Positions 55,980 to 64,000 of a stretch of 64,000 nucleotides of DNA are shown in pieces. The stretch is from Capsicum annuum (taxonomy: Eukaryota; Streptophyta; Magnoliopsida; Solanales; Solanaceae). The stretch is taken from assembly GCF_002878395.1 (NCBI RefSeq), contig NC_061118.1, forward strand, positions 85,882,521 through 85,946,520, given 5' to 3'. The notes under the pieces were generated by a model, which saw only the letters and a list, made by a program, of their open reading frames with translations, had not been told where the DNA came from and ran no database searches. Each line of letters begins with the position of its first letter. The first letter of the stretch is position 1. The translations under genes were made by a program, and so were the position numbers.

Positions 55980-58510
55980 TGTAATACCACATACTTTTCC
56001 TATCAAATTTCATCTAAAGAATGTCTAGTATTATATTTTAAATTGAATGATGGTTATTTCATGAGGAATTTTCAAAATTTTCACTTTTTTTATGAGATAA
56101 ATTCAATAAGCTTTCCATCGATATAAGATTCTCCCAAATCCGATAACCGAGTCAGAAGTTACGACTATTTTAAGTTTCTATTGTAAAATAGCGCCATATT
56201 AGTCAGTGGCACACCGCACCACCATAGGAAATGGCATACGGCAAATTCCAGTAGGGGTCCATGATTATGGCGCATTGCGCCAGGGCCCAAATTCAGAGTT
56301 TTCCTTTTTCAGTGTCTTAGCTCGATTTCCTCAGCATCAAGCCAAAGTTCCAGGTCGCAAAAGAAGGGGCAATGCGATGGATCCGCGTCGCACCAACCCT
56401 TAATTTTCCAATTGTCAAAATCCAGTGACACGGTGCGATAGCACCGCATCACGCCAGTGGTTTAGTTTGAGAAAATTTTACCAAAATTAAATGACGCGTC
56501 CACGAATAAAAAGGTCAAGTTCCCGCCCCTATTTAAGCCTTTCAATATGTGATTCAACAATTTTTCACCCAAAATACACTCTCTTCTCTCCAAAACCTAT
56601 CAATAAAAAGCTAGTGTTTTCATAAAAGATCCAATTTCAAGAAAGTTTCATCATCAATCTTCACGAAACCACGAACTAAGGTATGCTTAGTGTTCATTTG
56701 TGGACTCCTTTTGTCCATGAAGCCCAAGAATCTCTTTTCTAAGTTTAAGTTTATGGATTTATTTATGAATTTCATGTTGGATTTGTTTTGTTTATATTGA
56801 GAATGATCAATTGAATTCGAATCCATGTTGGGGTGATCAATTTTTTGTGGAATTGATTTGTATAAACTATGAATAAACCCTAGATAATGAAATTAGAGAT
56901 GAATCATGATGATTAATTGTTGTATAATGTTGTCTACATATACTGTGCCTACCATGTGTTTGATTAAATGCCTATATGAAGGAACAATGCCCAAATAGTA
57001 TGATATCATGAAATCCCCATGTATGTGCAAGTTATGCCTATGACAGGTTTTGATGGAACACTTCTATAAATGTATTATGGATTATGATGTTAGTCATATG
57101 TTTAAGTAAGTTATGCTTGGTTAGTTTCCTTCCATCGAGTCCTAGGGGTACTCGTACCCGAAACATTAGCTGTGTGCTTAGTGCCATGTCATGTTTTCAT
57201 GATACTCTCAGTCAAGCAATGAACCTTAGACTTCAGACAATCTTATAACTCAGGAAATCTCTATAATCTCATGACCTCAGTCAGTTGTTAGATATCAGTA
57301 GTATTCCGTGAGTCAACGAAATTCAGAAATTCAGATCATGTTCAGTTTAGTAAATCATGTTCAGTGTCCATTCGATGGGAGTAAAAATTAGCACCGCGTG
57401 AACCCAAGGATGGAGAAACACATTATCAGATAAGGGTGTGATCCTTAGCAGTCATCTTTATATTCTAGAACTATGTAGCAAGCATAGGTTGACACATAAA
57501 CACTGTCGATGAGGGTTGACGAGGTTGATAAGTACTCTCAGATAAGGGCCCTACCATTCTCATACAGGGAACACTATCAGATGAGGGTCACCCACAGCTT
57601 TTCCTTATCAGTGATGTGGTATTGACACTCTTCCAATAAGGGTTTCAAAGTGGACCCCAACTCACCATAATGGCGTATCAGGGGAATGTCGGTTAGATAA
57701 CTACTTCCCACAGTTTTATGTTACACAATCAAGACTGTCAGATATAGTCAATCAGTCTCAGTAATAAAATTCAGATAGTTCTTTATATTTTAAGACTGTC
57801 AGCTACCGTCAACTCAGATACAGTCTGGAACTCGTATAATTTCATTAGATTCAGGACTGTCAGATACAGTCACTTATGTTATCAGTTATATTCAAATTCA
57901 GTAATCATGTTATCACAGTATTAGTGTCAGTAGTTATGTCTGATGCATGTAATCTTATGATTATGATAGTTATTATTATTGTTCATGAATATGAACCCCA
58001 TGCATTCAGCCTACCTTACATGCATACCAGTACATTTAAAGTACTGACACATTTGCGCTATGGTGTCTTATACCATAGGTTTAGAGACACGAGCTCCAGA
58101 TTAGCAGTAGATTCTAGTTTTAGAAGTCAGAGTTAGAAGTGAGTCCTCATCATTCGAGGACATGATCATTCCCTATTATCTTATTAATTAGTTATTTAGT
58201 TAGAGTTAGTTGGGGATATGTCCCATCATCTTCTTACTCAAACAGTTTAGTCAGTTAGAGGCTTTCTAGACAATCATGTTTCAGACTTCAGTATGTTCAA
58301 TTTTGTTTTGGGTATTCCATTAACCCACACAGATATTATATCATTCAGATCATGTACAGTATTGAACCTTATGGCCTTTCAGTTCATGTTTCTACATTTT
58401 AAGGTATTTTATACTGTATACAGGTATAGAGATTAGTCATGGGTTAACTTGTGGTCCTTCAAGGTCATAGCATCGTGTAGAGTTTCGGGTACCATATTTG
58501 GGGCATTACA
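55980..58510 (+). repeat. Second LTR of element I, shared with a second internal region
   Basis: It starts TGTAATACC right after the PPT and ends GGGGCATTACA right before a second PBS. It aligns end to end with 48341-50861 with many scattered differences. It is therefore the 3' LTR of one unit and the 5' LTR of the next. Confidence 0.9.
56529..56537 (+). promoter_or_regulatory. TATA-like box in second LTR of I
   Basis: CTATTTAAG, identical to 48855-48863 and in the same surroundings (a tcaacaatttttcaccc-type block follows). Confidence 0.5.
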
Positions 58511-58514
58511 AACT

Positions 58515-58527
58515 TGGTATCAGAACC
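58515..58527 (+). promoter_or_regulatory. Primer-binding site, tRNA-Met type (element I, second)
   Basis: TGGTATCAGAACC, one change from the first copy, 4 bases after the LTR end. The leader 58528-58730 matches 50879-51082. Confidence 0.85.
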
Positions 58528-58730
58528 CAAGGTTCAATAGAATCCTAAAAATTCTGAAAGCTGCATCTAGTTGAGTCTTGTACATGGGTGTGTTACACGC
58601 CACATTTATGTACAGGAGGCTATAAGATGTTTTAGGAACAGTTTCCCCTCTTTTAGTACTCATGTCATGCTAGTAAGTATAATCTCAAGTCAATTTCTCA
58701 GTCTAATCCATTATCCCTTTCTTATATAGA

Positions 58731-59877
58731 ACATACCTCCTAATATAATAAATGGAAATCAATTAGCTCCTCAGCCCAAAAATCCTTTAGGCGATCATGT
58801 TTCTGATGTAGAGTTCAGTGCCGTATTCACTACTCTTGCTCATTCAGTTGGCGTTCAAAATAAACGACCAACAGTTATTCTGGCCAACTCAGCCATAGTT
58901 AGGATTTGGGACTTTATCCAAATGAATCCTCCATCCTTCCGCGGGTATAAGGTAGATAAGGACCCTTCAAAATTCATTGATCAGGTTCAGAAGGTGATAG
59001 ACATCATGGGGTGACTACTGTTAAGAGTGCTAAGCCAGTTGCATATTAGTTGCAGGATGTGGCTCATACTTGGTTCAAACAGTGGATGTCAGAGATGTCA
59101 GATGATGCAGGTCGTTTAGAGTAGGAGAAGTTTTTCACTACATTCTTAGATAGATTTTTCCCCAAGAGGTTAGGGAGGCTATGGTGCTAGAATTCATCAA
59201 CCTCAGGCAGGGCAATATGACGGTGAAAGAGTATTCTCTTAAGTTTACTCAATTATCCAGATATGCCCCTCATGTGTTTGCAGACAACAGAGCTAAAATA
59301 TGTAAGTTTGCTTCAGGGGTAAATGATAGCGTGGTAAATGAGTGCAGATCTACCATGCTAAATAATGACATAACTTTAGCCAGGCTTATGACTCATGCTT
59401 AGCAGATAGAGGAGAAAAAAATTAAGAAGAGGGAGAAGCAGAATAAGATAGGTAGTTTCAACTTTGCTTAGCCTAAATCAAAAGGAGGAAATCGTTCCCA
59501 GTTTTATCCTAAGTCATCAGTTCCATCTCCTTCTTCAGCCAGTGCTCCAATTCCTAAGTTCAGGGAGGGCAACAGAGATAGAGCGCCAGGATCTAGGTCT
59601 CAGGGTAGTGTTAGAAATATCTGAACTAATCCCCTTTGTCAGACTTATGGTAAGAACCACAAGGGTGCTTGCAGAGCTAGTAGTGATGTCTATTTTGGTT
59701 GTTGCAAGCCAGTCCACAGAGTCAGAGACTGCCCTCAGTCAGGTTATCAGAGTCATCTCCATTCCTCAGCTCAGTTCAGTCACCTAAATTTGTAGTGTGC
59801 CACCTCCAATGCTACTAGTGGGCAACGCCCAAATCATCTTTATACTCTTCAGTCCTGATAGGATCAGGAAAATTATC
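58731..59877 (+). pseudogene. Gag of element I, second copy, broken
   Basis: The start codon is ATA (58731) where the first copy has ATG. PPNIINGNQLAPQPKNPLGDHVSDVEFSAVFTTLA follows, then MNPPSFRGYKVDKDPSKFIDQVQKV and, after shifts, MVLEFINLRQGNMTVKEYSLKFTQLSRYAP..VVNECRSTMLNNDITLARLMTHA (59181-59402). The knuckle reads YFGCCKPVHRVRDCP (about 59692-59736), again Tyr for the first Cys. It parallels 51083-52261 block by block. Confidence 0.85.
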
Positions 59878-60407
59878 CTGATGTAGTTACTGGTATGTTA
59901 CAAATCTTTCATGTGCATGTTTACACTTTGCTAGATCCAGGAGCTTCTTTATCTTTTGTTACTCTTTATATAGCAGGCAATTTCAGAATTAGTCCCGAAA
60001 TCCTAGTAGAGCCCTTCTCAGTCTCTACCCCTGTGGGTAAAACCATCATAGCTCAGCGAGTATACAGGAACTGCCCAGTTATGACATTTAACAATATCAC
60101 TTTAGCAGACTTAGTTGAATTAGAGATGACTGATTTTGACATCATTCTCAGCATGGATTGGCTTCATTCCTGTTATGCAATAGGTGACTGTAGAAACAAG
60201 ATAGTCTAGTTTCAGTTTCTGAATGAACCCATCCTAGAGTGAAAGGGTAGTGTATTTTCTTTTAGAGGTCATCTTATTTTCTACCTTCAGGCATGAAAAA
60301 TGATATCTAAGTAATGTGTCTATCATCTTGTTCGAGTTAAGGACAATAGTTTCAAAACTCCCACCCTTGAATCAGTCCCAGTAATGAATGAATATTCAAA
60401 TGTCTAA
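59878..60407 (+). pseudogene. Aspartic protease of element I, second copy, truncated
   Basis: TGMLQIFHVHVYTLLDPGASLSFVTLYIAGNF (59890-59985) keeps the full DPGAS active site. SPEILVEPFSVSTPVGKTIIAQRVYRNCPVMTF then LVELEMTDFDIILSMDWLHSCYAIGDCRNKIV, ending in a stop near 60207. A worn linker to VPVMNEYSNV (about 60375-60405) ends just before RT would start, where CACTA-like sequence begins. This is the best-preserved protease active site in the window. Confidence 0.85.
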
Positions 60408-60680
60408 CTATAAAAAATGGGTATAATTGCGGGGGTTTAATTGTGGGGGTTATTTTAACCCCTGCAAAATTATATTAAATAAGGGGATTAAAAAAGTGCC
60501 ACTAAAAAATATAGAATTTGCAGGGGTTTTAACCCTCGCTATCTATAAAAAAATACCACTAAAAATTATATAATTTGCGGGAGTTAAAACCTCCGCTATC
60601 TATCTCAAAAAAAATAACACGCAAATTATATAATTTTTGGGGTTTTAACCCCCTCTATACATCAAAAAAATACCGTGGAC
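60408..60680. mobile_element. CACTA-like transposon end with hairpin repeats
   Basis: It starts aactataaaaaatgggtataa, close to the CACTA(c/t)AAGAAAA-type ends of plant En/Spm-like transposons. Three or more units of about 57-60 bp follow, each with a dyad such as gcgggagttaaaacctccgc (about 60577-60596) and tgcaggggttttaaccctcgc (about 60519-60539), typical of subterminal repeats. The other end and a transposase were not found. The first base is not C, so the assignment is tentative. Confidence 0.45.
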
Positions 60681-62149
60681 TAAAGAGTATTCTCCCTTTT
60701 TTTCCCCAAAAGCATTTGGGTCTCTCATTTTCCCTAATATATTTCTCATAGTGGAGGAGGTACGGTCGGACATTGCTTCTTTGCAGGGTAGATACGAGGT
60801 CGACCATTTCCTTTCTAGCTTCATTGAATCTGTGATTCAATCCTCAGCCATTGTTTAGAGTGAGTTCTATCTTTTTTCAATTTAACAAATTTTATACCAA
60901 TTTTGCCCAATTGGTAGGGATTCCCCAAAATTCCCTATGAGGCAATACTGATAAATACCTAAAATTGTTTTAAAATAGTTTGATGTTACTCTCTCTTTTG
61001 TTTTTGGTTTGTATATCGAACATTATACTGGAGGTACTTCTTAGTTATTCATGAATGATTACTCTGCTTCAAGATGGTACTAAATTTTGTGAAAGGAGAA
61101 AAAAATTTCTGTTTTAAATACATACTTACCATATATATGAATAGCAATTGCAATTTATGGAGATTTATTTGGTATTATCATTTAGTTGCACTTGTTTGGC
61201 TTGGATGCTATGAAGAAGGTTCTGGTTGCTAATGGGAAGAGCTTAGTTTGTTCAGTAATTAACACTTGTTATGTAATGAAGAGATTTATCCGTTTCTCCC
61301 AGAATGGCAGTTATGTTATTACAACTATTTGTGTAATGTTGAAATAGTGTATGCTAAAACACTTTCTTCTTTGGGTATTGTTTACCTCATAGACACTTGT
61401 GAATTTGAAGTAAGAACCCTAATTGGGAAATATTGTAACTAAATTTTGAAGAGCTAAATTCTTGGTGTTTTGTGAAGAATGAATGCTTTGGATAATCCTA
61501 ATTGTATATGTTTCTTTACATTCTTCATGAGTAGCTATGTAATTTAGTCTTGAGATTATTTTTAACTATAGTATATTTATGTGTGGGTGTTGATGGGTTT
61601 GCATGATTTTTAGTTGTTGATTATGGATTTCACCATTGCTTAAGGTTAATAGTTGGAATTTATGGGTGAAAACCACAAATCTCCAAATGGGTTTGATGGG
61701 TCAAAACCTCAAACTCTAGAAACCCTTCATCATCCTTGAAAGAGGGATAAAGGTGAATTTATGGGAACTCATAGCATCCTTGAAAGAGGGCTATAGGGTG
61801 ACAAGCCAATGATGGACAATTAAGCCTACGGTTTACTACCCTTTGTAATCTTTGTAATAAGTATTATTGGAATGTGAATCATGTCAAGGGCATCATCATA
61901 TAAATATGGATGCCCGGTTGAGGTTTTGGGTGATTATGAATTGCACACTTGTTAGGTGCTCGAAAGAGCCAATGGCTGAAATCCTTGTGGTTTTGTTGAA
62001 AGACTAACCACAAAGACCTTCGAACTATCCTATATTTTACTTAACAACTAAGTTTCATATTAAACTCTCAACAACTCAAGCACTCCTTACCTTTAGGTAA
62101 ACATAATCCCAAGATCATCTCAAATCTTGATTCTAAATCAAAAGTGCTA
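60681..62149. other. Unassigned AT-rich DNA next to the CACTA-like end
   Basis: No recognised gene. A 165-bp open stretch on the plus strand (about 60692-60858, containing VEEVRSDIASLQGRYEVDHF) ends in TAG and is followed by GTGAGT, which could be a splice donor; this is weak. A minus-strand frame of similar size overlaps it. At 61725-61790 a direct repeat (catccttgaaagaggg) occurs twice. The rest looks intron-like or worn repeat. Confidence 0.3.
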
Positions 62150-63526
62150 AATTAGTGTGTTGCCAACCAAATATTATTACAATCAAATTTTAAACCAATT
62201 CCACCCATTTTATATTACATGTTGTATTTGTTAGCATTTATTTGAAATATATAATTCATCCATTATGTATTCAAACCCAATGTTATTTGGGTCATTGACA
62301 ATGACCGCCTCACCCCTCAAACATTGGAGTGAGTTCAGGATTATCAAAATGGCCCTTACTTGGAAGTAATATCCATAGCCTAACTATTTTGGTTAAGGGG
62401 ACCTTAGGTGCCCTTCCAATAGCCATATTAACTCTACTTGGGAGACTTTTATGTTCTCCACAATCATAACTATTTAGCCTTTAGCTTTTTCAAAACACCT
62501 AAACCACATATAAATCCTTTATTAAGTTTAAAATATGCAAGAGTTTCATTAAAAGAAGTCAATGTAATGAACATATCTTTATAAACATTTTATAAAACAC
62601 CTTGGGTGCATAATATGGCCAAAACTAATTTGAAAGGCCATTAAACAATTATCATGCAATCCAATTTTCCAAATCCACGATTAATGCATATAAATGAATA
62701 ATTAAGACCATAGGAAACCATAACTAGTCATTCAATATCAAAACCCCCCCAAATAATAATAGTTGAACACCATAATCATGAAATAGTAAAACCATGAAAT
62801 CAATCATATAAAACAATCCTTTAGTTGAAATTAAAATGAGGGAAGAGAATCATATGTTATAACAAATAATTGATGGAAGAAAATCACTAAGACAAGCCCC
62901 AAACCAATCCACAAGATGAAACCCTAGCCTTCTTACCCCAAAAGCTCTTGAGGGAATTATAAAGTGTTTTGGAATTGTTTCTAAGTGTTAATGAATAAAA
63001 TAATAAGGTAAATAGCCTCCAAAATATATTAGAAGTTGTGGGTTATAATTAGAGTAAATAGGGAAATGTCCAGAATACTATCGCTTATGTCACTTAAAAA
63101 TCCATTGCAGAGATATGACTAACCCATACAAGTCATACCTTTCTATATGATTGCACCCACCACTGGTATCCAAGCCTCAACCTTTGGATGAAACACTGTC
63201 CAGTATACAAATCATCAAACTAAGTCATAACCATAGCATATGATCCATACCCATAATTCGAATCCCTAGCAAAATGAAATACTGGGAGAATCAAACACTG
63301 CCCACTATATGAGTCCTCAATATGACTCGTACCATGACATATGACTAATACCCCTAAGTTGTACCCATTTATGTGACCAAAACCATCCCACCAATTAACA
63401 TTGGTTAGCATACAAAAAGACCATACTAATTAGACCCTAGCATACGACTCGCACCCTTGAGTCATATTGGGTTCGAAAAACAAAATTCTAGGAAATTTTA
63501 TAAGGGTCAAAACCTAGGATGTTTCA
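62150..63526 (-). repeat. LTR J, chromovirus type, minus orientation, partial
   Basis: The minus strand starts TGAAACATCCTAGG at 63526 and follows LTR G closely: tacgactcgtac-type words (63100-63480), then a ...GGCTATTTACCTTATTATTTTATTC-type block (G: 41560), CAATTCCAAAACACTTTATAATTCCC-like, and GAAGGGCACCTAAGG..GGCTATGGATA (62360-62440; G: 42145-42195). The match fades below about 62330 and is not followed past about 62150. There is no PPT beside its start; 63527 onward is Athila-like DNA. Confidence 0.65.
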
Positions 63527-64000
63527 GTAACCCAATAGGCTAGTTGATAAAATTAGAGTACCCAACTTAGCCACGTCGAGTCACGATGTTAAATCAAGCA
63601 CAACATAGGAGGAAACCCATGTTTTAGTACTATTTAAATTATAGGGTATTATGTTAATTCAAAGGGCATGGCTAACAAAACCAGATAATACCAAAGGATT
63701 AAAAAAACATTTGTTCGTATAAGACTCTTTATGAGTCGTATCTAGAGGGTATGACTCGTAAGTAGGATTCCTATTGGCCTAGAAACAAAATTAGAATTAG
63801 GCAAAAGTTTCTTGAATGGTTACGACTATCAGAATAAGTTGTACCCTTAAGGTATGATTCATCACCTTGAGTTGTACCGAATTCAAAAACCCATGTAAGA
63901 TTATAGGTCTATATGAGTCACAGATACAACCCGTAAGCCTGGGTATGAGTCGCATACACAACTCGTACCCATGCTTATCAGATCAGGTTGTGGGTTGACT
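63527..64000 (+). other. Post-integrase region of an Athila-like element K
   Basis: ggctagttgataaaatt, caacttagccacgtcgagtc and acgatgttaaatcaag match element H at 46214-46276 in order. Then tacgactcgtacc-type words (63715-63980) follow as in H (46385-46660), down to gcctgggtatgagtcgcata (63937-63956). The element continues past the window. No protein is encoded in this part. Confidence 0.7.

Larger units (their letters stand above)
48341..58510 (+). mobile_element. Chromovirus (Tekay/Del-like) retrotransposon I, LTR to LTR
   Basis: LTR (2521 bp), tRNA-Met PBS, gag, protease, RT, RNase H, integrase, PPT, LTR (2531 bp). It is inserted in the extra gene of H at GVQIDIS; the 5 bp on the left are ATATC (48336-48340). 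On the right there is no flank: a second internal region starts at once. All genes carry stops. Lengths and gene order are normal for the lineage. Confidence 0.9.

Noticed and set aside
1..64000. Intact host genes, tRNA or rRNA genes
   Set aside because: I found no multi-exon host gene pattern, conserved non-transposon domain, or tRNA cloverleaf. Every long protein match is to retrotransposon Gag-Pol or the associated extra gene.

Overview
This window looks like retrotransposon-rich, heterochromatic DNA from a dicot plant. LTR sequence style and protein flavour suggest Solanaceae, but genus cannot be decided from the sequence. It is AT-rich and every long coding match is a Ty3/gypsy (Metaviridae-type) retrotransposon gene broken by stops, frameshifts or deletions. 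I found no intact host gene, tRNA, rRNA or CRISPR array.

Two lineages dominate. (1) Athila-like elements: primer-binding site like the 3' end of tRNA-Asp, protease motif DLGAS/DLGAG followed by INLMP, integrase ending VSNREIK...PYGALEL, and a long region after integrase with an extra gene-like stretch. (2) Chromovirus (Tekay/Del-like) elements: primer-binding site TGGTATCAGAGCC (initiator tRNA-Met), gag with a CCHC knuckle, RT motif FIDD, and 1.9-3.1 kb LTRs ending near ...GGGGCATTACA or ...GGTCATGA.

Layout. 1-8975 (+): tail of an Athila-like element A (RT, RNase H, integrase, 3' region, 3' LTR), split at about 2425-5765 by a minus-strand chromovirus LTR with a 57-bp minisatellite. 8976-11884 (+): second Athila-like fragment A2 (gag, protease, then a deletion joining protease to the integrase tail). 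11885-13015 (-): fragment of a chromovirus LTR. 13016-25245 (-): element B, the best-preserved Athila-like copy (3' LTR, post-integrase gene, integrase, RNase H, RT, protease, gag, PBS, cut-off 5' LTR). 25246-27753 (-): gag, PBS and LTR of another Athila-like element C. 27754-40958 (+): chromovirus E, whose 5' LTR holds complete element D (28898-39145), whose own left LTR holds a solo Athila-like LTR F (29130-30360). 40959-43329 (+): LTR G. 43330-48340 (+): Athila-like element H with an in-frame RT-integrase fusion. 48341-60405 (+): chromovirus I as LTR-internal-LTR-internal, the second internal part cut off in the protease/RT linker. 60408-62150: CACTA-like terminal repeats and unassigned DNA. 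62150-63526 (-): LTR J. 63527-64000 (+): post-integrase region of another Athila-like copy.

Nothing here is likely to work as an autonomous gene set. The RT copies of A, B, D, H and I have each lost at least one catalytic aspartate, and many stops are CAG-to-TAG or TGG-to-TAG changes expected from decay of methylated cytosine. The most interesting signals are structural: the four-level nest, the tandem LTR-sharing element I, U3 arrays of short dyad words built around different words in different LTR families but sharing one word (TACGACTCGTAC) across two lineages, a hierarchical 19/57-bp minisatellite, and a protease active site overwritten by a copy of a downstream motif.
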